Source: Vallitalea pronyensis (GTDB lineage: Bacteria; Bacillota; Clostridia; Lachnospirales; Vallitaleaceae). From it: DNA of 64,000 nucleotides. Shown piece by piece: positions 28,864 through 36,984 of this stretch (position 1 is its first letter; the number at the start of each line of letters is the position of its first letter). The DNA is taken from the NCBI RefSeq assembly GCF_018141445.1, contig NZ_CP058649.1:4669001-4733000 (forward strand), written 5' to 3'. The position numbers and the translations under genes were made by a program. Below the pieces are notes generated by a model. That model was not told the origin of the DNA. It saw only the letters and a program-made list of their open reading frames with translations, and made no database searches.

Positions 28864-28892
28864 ATTATATTTATTATCCAATTACTCAACAA
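28864..28892 (-). promoter_or_regulatory. Probable purL promoter
   Basis: On the minus strand TTGTTG (28887-28892) and TATAAT (28864-28869) are separated by 17 bases, ending 22 bases before the purL ATG. The leader would be very short, with no room for a purine riboswitch. Confidence 0.55.
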
Positions 28893-29022
28893 TCCATGGT
28901 AACATTTCAAGATATATTATTCGAATAACCTACACACACATTACTAAATACCTGGTTATCCAACCTTCCTACCAACATACACCCTACACCACACAACCAC
29001 CATATAGCCATCACATAGCCCA

Positions 29023-29222
29023 GTAGATGGGTATATGCATGTAAATGAGTGATTTTCAAATGGTTGTTAGTCCTTCTTAGTGAGCGAAAATACTTCTTAC
29101 GTTAAGAACCTTAAGTGTCTGACTAGCAGGAGTTCTTAAGGTTTAGTAAGAAGTATTGTAGCGAACTTAGAAGGACTTCAATCATTTGACATGAACGAAT
29201 TTACATGCATATACCCCTCTAC
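29023..29222. repeat. 200-bp imperfect palindrome between purL and lysR-type gene
   Basis: The two halves pair along their whole length. The outer 24 bases differ at one position (GTAGATGGGTATATGCATG against GTAGAGGGGTATATGCATG when read inward). Inside are AGTCCTTCT, a perfect 12-base pair AATACTTCTTAC/GTAAGAAGTATT and a tip stem AACCTTAAG/CTTAAGGTT. No target-site duplication is clear. It could be a miniature inverted-repeat element, a structured RNA or a regulatory cruciform. Confidence 0.7.
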
Positions 29223-29291
29223 GCCGTCTTACACTTATCTAAATACATAAAATCAAATATTTTCTTTACATCCCCATCATACCATGCTACC

Positions 29292-29313
29292 ATTATTAAG
29301 TAAAATTAATAAT
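29292..29313. promoter_or_regulatory. AT-rich dyad upstream of LysR-type gene (autoregulatory operator candidate)
   Basis: ATTATTAA, then GTAAAA, then TTAATAAT: perfect 8-base arms 30 bases before the start codon. LysR regulators commonly bind such T-N11-A type dyads near their own promoter. Confidence 0.45.
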
Positions 29314-29343
29314 ACTAATACAATCCATAAGGAGTACTAATAT

Positions 29344-30237
29344 ATGAATATCAACTACGAACATTACAAAGTCTTCTACCACGTAGCCACCACCCTCAGC
29401 TTCTCCAAAGCCTCAACCAACCTCTATATCTCCCAGTCCGCCGTCAGCCAATCCATCAAAACCCTTGAAGAAAAACTCCAAACCACCCTCTTCCATAGAA
29501 GCACAAAAAAAGTGACTCTCACCCATGAAGGCACACTGCTCCTTCAACACATTGAACCAGCCATCCACCTGATCCACCACGGTGAAAATAACATTCTGGC
29601 TAACCGCTCTTTACAGCAAGGTAAAATACGTATCGGAGCCAGCGATACCATCTGCAAACATATACTCCTACCTTATTTCCAACAGTTTCACCAAGCCTAC
29701 CCTGACATCCACCTTCAAGTCACCAACCGAACCTCCCTGAAATGTGTACAACTCCTCAAACAGGGTACCGTCGACTTTATCATCACCAACCTACCTAATG
29801 AACAGATTACCTCTACCATGACCATGGAACCTTTTTACACCTTTCAAGATATCTTCATAGCAGGTACGCGCTTTGACCACCTGCGGCATACAACATTATC
29901 ACTAGAGGATATCTTAAACTACCCTCTCCTTATGCTGGAAAAAAACACAACCACAAGCCAATATGCAGAATCGATCTTTACAAAACATCACCTTAAGCTT
30001 CAGCCAGAAGTAGAGTTAACCAGCATCGACCTTTTGGTTGAATTGGCTAAAATCAATATCGGTATCTCCCTTGTCCCTGACTACTGCATTAAACATGAGC
30101 CTATGGAGCGGGTCTTTCCCCTTAAGCTCCATACACCATTTCCAAAACGTCAACTGGCCATGGTTACCCATAAAAATGTTCCTCTATCCGTAGCCTCTAA
30201 GACCTTTATGAATCATATCCAAAAAGGTAAATCTTAA
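29344..30237 (+). CDS. LysR-family transcriptional regulator
   Basis: Regulator of 297 residues. The N-terminal winged helix-turn-helix HYKVFYHVATTLSFSKASTNLYISQSAVSQSIKTLEEKL is textbook LysR. The rest is the periplasmic-binding-like effector domain beginning GKIRIGASDTICKHILLPYF. AAGGAG is nine bases before the ATG. Codons are strikingly C-ending at the 5' end (ACC, CTC, ATC, TAC), unlike the T- and A-ending codons of neighbouring plus-strand genes. It is divergent from purL across a 500-bp gap; its target is unknown. Confidence 0.93.
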   Translation: MNINYEHYKVFYHVATTLSFSKASTNLYISQSAVSQSIKTLEEKLQTTLFHRSTKKVTLTHEGTLLLQHIEPAIHLIHHGENNILANRSLQQGKIRIGASDTICKHILLPYFQQFHQAYPDIHLQVTNRTSLKCVQLLKQGTVDFIITNLPNEQITSTMTMEPFYTFQDIFIAGTRFDHLRHTTLSLEDILNYPLLMLEKNTTTSQYAESIFTKHHLKLQPEVELTSIDLLVELAKINIGISLVPDYCIKHEPMERVFPLKLHTPFPKRQLAMVTHKNVPLSVASKTFMNHIQKGKS

Positions 30238-30245
30238 TATTTTAG

Positions 30246-30290
30246 AAGGAAATTAAGTCTTTATACAATCAACATAGACTTAATTCCCTT
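30246..30290. terminator. Hairpin terminator between convergent genes
   Basis: Arms AAGGAAATTAAGTCT and AGACTTAATTCCCTT, nearly perfect, between the LysR-type gene and the convergent methyltransferase. The T-run is weak on both strands. Confidence 0.6.
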
Positions 30291-30337
30291 CATTAAGTAT
30301 TTAACTATCAGTCAGCATGTTTAATGTTAAACTTGGT

Positions 30338-31180
30338 CTACTTCGTTACTTTATAAAATGTAACATGTTTATCATTATATGCGCCCTCTCCTTTAAGAAG
30401 CTGTGGGTAGGCGTCTATACGCCGAAAGCCTTCTGTTTTAAATATATCTTCGACATCTTGTGGGCTAAAATAGTGGTTCCAGAAGCGGTACAGCTTGTAG
30501 TCCCCCCTTTTATCTATCACAATATGCTCGTCAAGTAATGCCTTGTAATCTGGAAAATGTAGGCTGTTGGTTAAAAGCATATAAGGCTCAGGCTGCCAAA
30601 AAACACCTTCATCACATTCCCAGTGTTTTTGAAAAGACATATCTACAATACCTTCTTGATCCAATGCATCAAAAATAAAAATGCCACCAACCTTCAGTAA
30701 GTTGTAAACACGTTGAATCAGCTTTTTTCTGTCTTCTGGTATCAATACCCCAAAATCACAATAAATCATCATCACCATATCGTATTTTTCACGGGTATCC
30801 ATTTCTATTTCAAGATAATCCCCACACATATAATCGATGGTCAAGTGATGTTCATTCGCATATTGCTTTGCATAGGCGATGCTATGTGCAGCGTAATCTA
30901 CACCTGTGACAGTATAACCCTTTTTAGCTAATCGACTGGTATATAAACCCGGCCCGCATCCCAGGTCCAATATTGTACCAGTGCTTTGATTCAAGCATTC
31001 TACAATCCATTGGATGGTATGGTGAATGGCTTCTTCTGTTCGACTTGCAGCACCCATATCTGGGTTCAAGTGATAATGAAGTAACTGTTTAGATATATAA
31101 GGATCTGTCCACATGGTGTGGGTTCCTTTATCATAAGGTTTTACATCTTGTAATAGCTTCTTTATTGATTCAAATTTCAT
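30338..31180 (-). CDS. Class I SAM-dependent methyltransferase
   Basis: Protein of about 280 residues with a Rossmann-type methyltransferase core. Motif I is TILDLGCGPGLYTSRLAKKG, followed by VTGVDYAAHSIAYAKQ and the motif IV/post I region YDMVMMIYCDFGVL. The substrate is not identifiable; the N-terminal segment and MWTDPYISKQLLHYHLNPD resemble clostridial methyltransferases of unknown target. ATG 31180 is chosen because AAGGAG lies nine bases before it; the frame extends to 31207. Its upstream region holds two hairpins. Confidence 0.88.
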   Translation of the reverse strand: MKFESIKKLLQDVKPYDKGTHTMWTDPYISKQLLHYHLNPDMGAASRTEEAIHHTIQWIVECLNQSTGTILDLGCGPGLYTSRLAKKGYTVTGVDYAAHSIAYAKQYANEHHLTIDYMCGDYLEIEMDTREKYDMVMMIYCDFGVLIPEDRKKLIQRVYNLLKVGGIFIFDALDQEGIVDMSFQKHWECDEGVFWQPEPYMLLTNSLHFPDYKALLDEHIVIDKRGDYKLYRFWNHYFSPQDVEDIFKTEGFRRIDAYPQLLKGEGAYNDKHVTFYKVTK

Positions 31181-31249
31181 ATGATTAATCTCCTTTTTTC
31201 TATTCATTTTAATGAAGTATCTTAAGTAGATGATGTATGCTAACCAAAA

Positions 31250-31286
31250 AATGCCCTAAAGTATCTTAATTTTACTCTAGGGCATT
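31250..31286 (-). terminator. Intrinsic terminator hairpin upstream of the methyltransferase
   Basis: Perfect arms AATGCCCTA and TAGGGCATT, followed on the minus strand by TTTTTT. It lies between the 137-bp palindrome and the methyltransferase gene, so it would end a minus-strand transcript from the palindrome or control read-through into the methyltransferase. Confidence 0.7.
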
Positions 31287-31290
31287 AAAA

Positions 31291-31427
31291 AAGTAGTCCT
31301 AGAGAAGATTGATTGTTAACGCATAATTAGGTTCACTAAAAAAAGTATGGTTTACATACCACTTAACTGTTATGTAACAGCTTTCCTAATCATGCAGTTA
31401 ACAATTTTTATCTTCTCCAGACTACTT
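31291..31427. ncRNA. 137-bp branched palindrome, possible structured RNA
   Basis: The outer arms AAGTAGTC/GACTACTT, then GAGAAGAT, GTTAAC and a GCATAATTAGG/CCTAATCATGC pair form a long rod. It encloses two small perfect hairpins, GTATGGTTTACATAC and CTGTTATGTAACAG, giving a cruciform or cloverleaf shape. On the minus strand the last stem base is followed directly by TTTTTT, as in a self-terminating small RNA. I recognise no known RNA family. A mobile miniature element is the alternative. Confidence 0.5.
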
Positions 31428-31743
31428 ATGTTATGTGATTATCTATAACACTAAGGCGAACGGATAACATCCCACCATTTCTATTTCATCATTCTACTTA
31501 AGAAACATACACAAATAAGCATATCATATGAATGATAGTGTGTCAATTAAGCTTTTTCACTCTATTTGGTCACTTACTGATAAAAGAACCAACTACAACA
31601 CAAGGTTCTTTCAAAAACCTTTTCCCTAATTAAAAGAACGATTATCCTTTTTAATACGTTTCACATATCTTTCTATATGAATGTAGAATAAATTGACCCG
31701 TTAATACTAAAAATACGTCTATAAATGGTTAAGGGTGATCAAC
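31428..31743. other. Intergenic stretch before the short-chain dehydrogenase
   Basis: No gene seen. A hairpin AAAGAACC/GGTTCTTT at 31583-31611 has a short T-run on the minus strand. The promoter of the dehydrogenase gene must lie in the last 100 bases. Confidence 0.45.
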
Positions 31744-32556
31744 ATGTTAAAAGGTTACGTATTAATAACAGGTGGTAATAAAGGGATTGGATTAGCGCTT
31801 GCAAAAACATTTGCAAAAAATGGCCATCCATTAGTTTTAGTTGGTAAAGATGCATCGGCTCTCTATCGGGCAAGGGATATACTTAAAAACGATTATCATG
31901 TCCCCGTTTCCCTTATTCAGAGGGATTTAACTAAAAAAGAGAATGTTCAAGCTATCTATACATTATTACAACATAGAAAAATCCAAATTGACATATTGGT
32001 CAACAATGCTGGGTTTGGCACCTACGGGCCATTCATAGAAACAGACCTGGAAAAAGAGTTACAGTTAATTCAACTTAACATGCAATGTGTGACGCATATG
32101 ACCAAACTTTTTTCAAAAGACATGGCAGCAAGAGGCTATGGAAAGATTTTGAATATAGCCTCTACTAGTGCTTTCCAACCAGGTCCTTATATGGCAGTCT
32201 ACTTTGCTTCAAAAGCTTATGTCCTTCATTTCAGTGAAGCTCTTCATCATGAGTTTAATCGCTATGGTGTCACAGTGACAGCATTATGTCCCGGTCCTAC
32301 CAAAACAGATTTTACTGAGCATGCAAAAGGTTCTGGTAAAGCTCGGATTTTCCAATCCATGCTCCCCGTAGAAAAGGTTGCTTACTTAGGTTATAAAGCG
32401 CTTATGAATAATCAGTCTTATAAAGTCGTTGGTTTTAAGAATAATCTACTAAGGCAACTTAATCGGTGTATGCCTAGAGGGCTAACTGTGGCTATCACTG
32501 GCATGTTGCTGTCAAAAGTGGACCACCCCATCTCAGAGCTTGTAAAGAAAGAATAA
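31744..32556 (+). CDS. Short-chain dehydrogenase/reductase
   Basis: NAD(P)-dependent oxidoreductase of about 270 residues. The cofactor motif is ITGGNKGIGLALA, with VNNAGFG, and the catalytic triad reads Ser (IASTSAF) with Tyr and Lys in YFASK (about residues 153 and 157). The substrate is unknown; the sequence resembles the DltE/YvaG-like SDR group. The ATG at 31744 follows AAGG at nine bases; the frame opens at a GTG three codons earlier. Confidence 0.9.
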   Translation: MLKGYVLITGGNKGIGLALAKTFAKNGHPLVLVGKDASALYRARDILKNDYHVPVSLIQRDLTKKENVQAIYTLLQHRKIQIDILVNNAGFGTYGPFIETDLEKELQLIQLNMQCVTHMTKLFSKDMAARGYGKILNIASTSAFQPGPYMAVYFASKAYVLHFSEALHHEFNRYGVTVTALCPGPTKTDFTEHAKGSGKARIFQSMLPVEKVAYLGYKALMNNQSYKVVGFKNNLLRQLNRCMPRGLTVAITGMLLSKVDHPISELVKKE

Positions 32557-32563
32557 CCACAAT

Positions 32564-32597
32564 AAAGCGACTATGTCGCGCCTTGCAAAGCAAGTTG
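32564..32597 (+). repeat. 34-bp dispersed repeat, copy A
   Basis: Matches 44505-44538 at 31 of 34 positions. It contains two short hairpins, GCGAC-TAT-GTCGC and CTTGC-AAA-GCAAG. It sits between convergent genes, seven bases after the dehydrogenase stop. Confidence 0.7.
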
Positions 32598-32633
32598 ATT
32601 CTTTAAGAACGCTTACCACCTATGTTCTACTCC

Positions 32634-33560
32634 TTATACCGTTTCTAAAAAAGCATTGACTGCTTCTTTCCATTGCAAATAGTATTCTTTTTCTACAGGA
32701 AAATGGGCTGAGTTTTTAATCTCTATGTACTTTTTTTCCTTTGACCCAAGTTTTTTATACACTTTTTCAGTGTAATATTTAGGGGTCATTTCGTCTTTTT
32801 CTGGTTGTAGTATAAGTACTTTTTTATTAAATTTATCATGGGGTATATAAGGTTTACTTTGTAAGACAAGACTTGCCGCTCCTTTTAATGTGATATGGGT
32901 ACCTGCTTGAGGGTCACGCTTAATTAAGTCATTAAATTCTTTTGAGTCTGTCAATGTATCATAGGAAATAAGGCTGTATGTCTTAATCCTTACCTTCTGC
33001 AAATACTTGGATACCCATTTTAATATAGGTATTAAGACATATGTAAAACCTTTAGTGTTGGTTTCATTTAGCATAAATTCCCTGTCACTAAAATCCCATA
33101 AACACCAGCAAACAAGACCATCTATGTCTTCTCTTTCACATGCTGCTGCATATGCTAATGGCCCCCCCATACTAGCACCGCCAATTACGATTTTTCCTGT
33201 AAATCTTTTTTTAGCATAATCAATACAGTCTTTTAGATTTTGCTTATGTGCATTCCATTCAAAATCACCTTTTAACCCATCATTATAACCGTATCCCTGC
33301 ATATCAGGTACGACTAGGTTATACCCACATTCAAATAGTGGCATTGTAAATGGTAATAGAACTCTTGCATACCCTGCAATACCATGAGCAAATATAAAGG
33401 TGGTTGCATCCTTATTACCTGTATCATATACCTCAAGGTTGATGTCTTGATGGTTGGATTGGATTTTTTCTACCTTAACATGCTGATACCACTTATCAAT
33501 TAACCCTTCACCAAACCAACCTACCATATAATTCTTCCAATACGCATTCCCTTCAAACAT
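32634..33560 (-). CDS. Alpha/beta hydrolase (serine aminopeptidase S33-like lipase fold)
   Basis: Hydrolase of 308 residues. The nucleophile elbow is GGASMGGPLAYA, with the acid in LILQPEKDEMTPKYY and the His in IKNSAHFPVEKEYY, a complete Ser-Asp-His order. The oxyanion region is TTFIFAHGIAGYARV. It resembles monoacylglycerol lipase and lysophospholipase-like members; the substrate is unproven. There is no signal peptide, so it is cytosolic. AGGAGG precedes the ATG. Confidence 0.88.
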   Translation of the reverse strand: MFEGNAYWKNYMVGWFGEGLIDKWYQHVKVEKIQSNHQDINLEVYDTGNKDATTFIFAHGIAGYARVLLPFTMPLFECGYNLVVPDMQGYGYNDGLKGDFEWNAHKQNLKDCIDYAKKRFTGKIVIGGASMGGPLAYAAACEREDIDGLVCWCLWDFSDREFMLNETNTKGFTYVLIPILKWVSKYLQKVRIKTYSLISYDTLTDSKEFNDLIKRDPQAGTHITLKGAASLVLQSKPYIPHDKFNKKVLILQPEKDEMTPKYYTEKVYKKLGSKEKKYIEIKNSAHFPVEKEYYLQWKEAVNAFLETV

Positions 33561-33621
33561 CCAATAACCTCCTAAAAAATTATCATTTAAACTGTCATTT
33601 ATCTTAATTACTCAACGCTGG

Positions 33622-33990
33622 CTACTTACTCGACCATTTTATTTCCCAAACCATCAGTAAAAGTGTGCCTATAGCGTAACACCCTATATCTTTTACATCA
33701 AACGTTGTTCCCATAATGGTTGCTAAGACATGATTTTCTTGTAAGCCAAGGAACGTTACCCACTTAACATACTGTAATAATTCAATACCACTAGCAAATA
33801 GGAACAAGTAAATCGGCAAATAGCGCTTAGGCTTCTCTGTAAAACTTCTTATCAATGTATACAAGAGTATCACAACTAACACATCACCTATATAGGGTCT
33901 AACCCATAGGTCATCCACATATAACGCAATTATAATTTCAATTAAGAATAAACAAATAAATGCTACAGCATATTTCCATCGAACGCTCAT
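33622..33990 (-). CDS. DUF2809 family small membrane protein
   Basis: About 122 residues, four predicted helices. The pattern RWKYAVAFICLFLIEIIIALYV, VRPYIGDVLVVILLYTLIRSF, FASGIELLQY and VKDIGCYAIGTLLL fits the DUF2809 family of unknown function. ATG 33990 (MSVRWKYA) is preferred, directly after GGGGGATAGT; the frame continues to 34065 into the upstream gene. It may be cotranscribed with the zinc-ribbon gene just upstream. Confidence 0.75.
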   Translation of the reverse strand: MSVRWKYAVAFICLFLIEIIIALYVDDLWVRPYIGDVLVVILLYTLIRSFTEKPKRYLPIYLFLFASGIELLQYVKWVTFLGLQENHVLATIMGTTFDVKDIGCYAIGTLLLMVWEIKWSSK

Positions 33991-34054
33991 ACTATCCCCC
34001 ACATATTTAGTGCAATTCATATTTTCCAGTATATTAAAAGGGCTATTATTAGCC

Positions 34055-34894
34055 CTATCTGTCATTCATCATCTTTTCAAAGATAATTTCTGCTGCTGAA
34101 TTAACGATTTTTTGTTCTTTATCTGGAAACTGTTTTGACATTTCTTCTTTTAACTGGTCCATCATTTTATAATAGATAGCTCCTTCATCCATACCTTCTT
34201 GATACCATGCTGACGCTGTAAGATAACTTTGTGGATCATGATTTGTCTCAAACCATGACAACATATCCGATATGCTCTGATCCCGATTCGTCATGTGGGC
34301 TGTTTCTGAGCTGATGCGTTTACCACTATGAATGGCAACACCTATGAATGATAGTGCAATAACTAACATGAGTCCTGAAAATAAATACCGATCACTAAAG
34401 CTGATGGTGATTACCTCGGTGAAGGTTAACACACTGGCGATTAAAAGTGCTACCCCTACAATACCAAATGTATAGGTACTGGACTTTAAATCTTTTACAA
34501 GTGTATCATCTTGAAAATTTTCTGTTTCATATGCGTTTACAATCTCTTCTTCATCATCTTCTTGCTCTGCTTCAGCTTCCTGCTTTTCTACTGCCTTACT
34601 CATCATATAACCTTTAAGGCATTTCCTAGCTTTCTCCATATCTTTAGCCGATACATAGATAGCAATCATGGATTCTTCCATCTCTTCATCTTCGACGACC
34701 TCATGGTTTACTTTCTCCATACCCGAATACTTAAGGTAATCCATTACCTCATCTGCATCTTCTTGTCGCTTAGCTTTCACTAACAATTGCCAATCGACAA
34801 TATCTTCTTCACGTGACACAAGGTCCACGTCACAATCTGCACAGCGTAGAACCCCATCTTCATACTCACAACTGCACTTTGGACACCATGGCAT
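34055..34894 (-). CDS. Zinc-ribbon membrane protein of unknown function
   Basis: About 279 residues. The N-terminus is a zinc ribbon, CPKC-x6-DGVLRCADC, followed by a DUF2007-like segment (WQLLVKAKRQEDADEVMDYLK). Then come an acidic linker rich in Glu, two membrane helices (about 145-195) and a C-terminal helical domain. The ATG reading MPWCPKC is eight bases after AAGGAGG. The ribbon plus DUF2007 arrangement is seen in clostridial proteins without assigned roles; protein-protein contact is a guess. Confidence 0.75.
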   Translation of the reverse strand: MPWCPKCSCEYEDGVLRCADCDVDLVSREEDIVDWQLLVKAKRQEDADEVMDYLKYSGMEKVNHEVVEDEEMEESMIAIYVSAKDMEKARKCLKGYMMSKAVEKQEAEAEQEDDEEEIVNAYETENFQDDTLVKDLKSSTYTFGIVGVALLIASVLTFTEVITISFSDRYLFSGLMLVIALSFIGVAIHSGKRISSETAHMTNRDQSISDMLSWFETNHDPQSYLTASAWYQEGMDEGAIYYKMMDQLKEEMSKQFPDKEQKIVNSAAEIIFEKMMNDR

Positions 34895-35178
34895 AATACG
34901 TTCCTCCTTTGTTTTATATGGCAAAAAATCCTTTTCGCCTTATTTTTATTATTCTAGCCTAATCTTATATTGCAATGTATAAAGTTAGATATTATAATTA
35001 AGAATGAATTACCAATAAATGCATAAGTTAATAACATAATCATTATACTAAAGAGTGCCACTTACTGCAATGATAACCTATCATAAAATAACAATTGTCA
35101 CAATTATGATAATATGGACTCCTTATATTTGGTTATGCCATACTAATGTTAATGAAATACATAATAGGAGGTTATATC

Positions 35179-36933
35179 ATGAACATGAGATGGAATCTAG
35201 ATAAACTCTACACATCATTTGATTCTGAAGCTCTACAATCTGATTTTGAATTATTACCAAAACTTATCCAAGGTATGAACAATTTTATAGAATCAGCCTT
35301 TACATCAACAGACGATGCAAAAGAGAAATTGGAAAAGTATCTTCAGATGTATACACAAATCAAAGCACTAACAGAAAAATTATACAGCTATGGTGAGCTC
35401 ATTTACAGTGTTGATACGACGAATATGGCAGCTCTAAAGCAAATTGAAAAAGTCGAAAATTATATACCACAGTTAACCATCATTGAATCAAAATTCAAGA
35501 AATGGTTAAATAGTGTGGATGATTTAGATTACATCATTGCATCCTCGGACCTTTTAAACGAATATGAATTTATTCTAAATCATGAAAAAAATCTAGCCAA
35601 GTATCTGCTTAGTGATGAAGAAGAAGCCCTAATTGCTGAAATGCAAAACACTGGTTCTAATGCTTGGTCAAAACTACAAGATACGGTAACTTCTTCACTT
35701 CTGGTGGATTATGAGGATGAACAATTACCATTATCTGTTATTCGTAATTATGCCTATGACGCATCTGCTGAGAAAAGAAAAACAGCTTATGAAGCGGAAT
35801 TAAAAGCTTACCAAAAAATAGAACAATCATCATCGGCCTGCTTAAACAGTATCAAAGGCGAGGTCATTACCCTTGCTAAGAAACGAGGTTATGCATCACC
35901 ACTTGAGATGACCCTGATTAATTCTCGCATGGATCAAGAAACGCTTGATGCTATGATGACAGCCATCAAAGAGTATTTACCTTATTTTCACCAATACATG
36001 AAGAAGAAGGCTCAACTATTAGGTTATAAAAAAGGTCTGCCATTCTACGACTTATGTGCACCTATTGGCAATGTAGACTTACGTTACAGCTTTGAAGAAG
36101 CGAAAGTCTTTGTCGTTGATAATTTTTATACGTTTAGTAAGAAATTAGGGGATTATGCGAATCATGCCTTTGACAACCAATGGATTGATGCCGAACCTCG
36201 TCCAGGAAAAGTAGGTGGCGCTTTTTGCGATTACCTTCATATGATAAAGGAAAGTCGAATCATGACTAACTTCTCTGGCAGTCTTAGTGATATAACAACT
36301 TTAGCTCATGAACTTGGTCATGGCTATCATGGTGCTTGTTTAAACGATGAGTCAGACTTAAATAGTGATTATCCCATGCCTATAGCCGAAACAGCTTCTA
36401 TCTTCTGTGAAACAATTGTAGCCAATGCAGCTATAAAAGAAGCCTCAGATGATGAAGCCCTTGTTATTTTAGAAGCAGACATTATGGGTTCTAGCCAAAC
36501 CATTGTTGATATCTATAGTCGTTACTTATTTGAAACAGAATTATTCAACCGAAGAAAAAATGCGTCTCTTTCCGTAGATGAGTTAAAGGAAATTATGGAA
36601 AATGCCCAAAAAGAAGCTTATGGAGAAGGTCTTGATCCTGACTATCTTCATCCTTATATGTGGGCGTGTAAACCTCATTATTATTTTTCTGATGCTAATT
36701 TCTATAATTTCCCATATGCCTTCGGTCTGCTTTTTGCAAAAGGTCTCTATGCAAAATACTTAGAAATAGGCGATGCGTTTATACCCAAGTATGATGCACT
36801 TCTTACAGCAACAGGTAAGCATAATGTTGTAGATGTTCTTGCAATTATGGACATTGATGCTCATAATCCTGATTTCTGGAGAAGTTCACTGGAAATGATT
36901 AAAAAGGACATTGACAAGTTTTTAGCACTTTAA
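35179..36933 (+). CDS. pepF: Oligoendopeptidase F family (M3) metallopeptidase
   Basis: Cytosolic zinc endopeptidase of about 584 residues that degrades peptides of roughly 7-17 residues. The M3 zinc motif is TLAHELGHGYHG, with the downstream Glu in PIAETASIFCETIV. The N-terminal helical PepF domain is complete. The ATG reading MNMRWNLDKLY lies seven bases after AGGAGG. It stands alone with a strong terminator. It would process peptides imported by Opp, together with PepT. Confidence 0.93.
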   Translation: MNMRWNLDKLYTSFDSEALQSDFELLPKLIQGMNNFIESAFTSTDDAKEKLEKYLQMYTQIKALTEKLYSYGELIYSVDTTNMAALKQIEKVENYIPQLTIIESKFKKWLNSVDDLDYIIASSDLLNEYEFILNHEKNLAKYLLSDEEEALIAEMQNTGSNAWSKLQDTVTSSLLVDYEDEQLPLSVIRNYAYDASAEKRKTAYEAELKAYQKIEQSSSACLNSIKGEVITLAKKRGYASPLEMTLINSRMDQETLDAMMTAIKEYLPYFHQYMKKKAQLLGYKKGLPFYDLCAPIGNVDLRYSFEEAKVFVVDNFYTFSKKLGDYANHAFDNQWIDAEPRPGKVGGAFCDYLHMIKESRIMTNFSGSLSDITTLAHELGHGYHGACLNDESDLNSDYPMPIAETASIFCETIVANAAIKEASDDEALVILEADIMGSSQTIVDIYSRYLFETELFNRRKNASLSVDELKEIMENAQKEAYGEGLDPDYLHPYMWACKPHYYFSDANFYNFPYAFGLLFAKGLYAKYLEIGDAFIPKYDALLTATGKHNVVDVLAIMDIDAHNPDFWRSSLEMIKKDIDKFLAL

Positions 36934-36938
36934 CCATC

Positions 36939-36982
36939 AAAGGGTGTGGCTACAAGTTTATTGCTTGTTGCCACACCCTTTT
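36939..36982. terminator. Bidirectional terminator between pepF and the LacI-type gene
   Basis: Strong stem AAAGGGTGTGGC/GCCACACCCTTTT with T and A runs on opposite sides, serving both convergent genes. Confidence 0.85.
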
Positions 36983-36984
36983 AC

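Noticed and set aside
28842-29022. Purine riboswitch upstream of purL
   Set aside because: No purine aptamer core is visible, and the probable promoter lies 22 bases from the start codon.
29023-29222. Direct call of 6S RNA
   Set aside because: Length and rod shape fit, but the central bubble and closing features cannot be confirmed by eye, and the best pairing is at the ends as in mobile elements.
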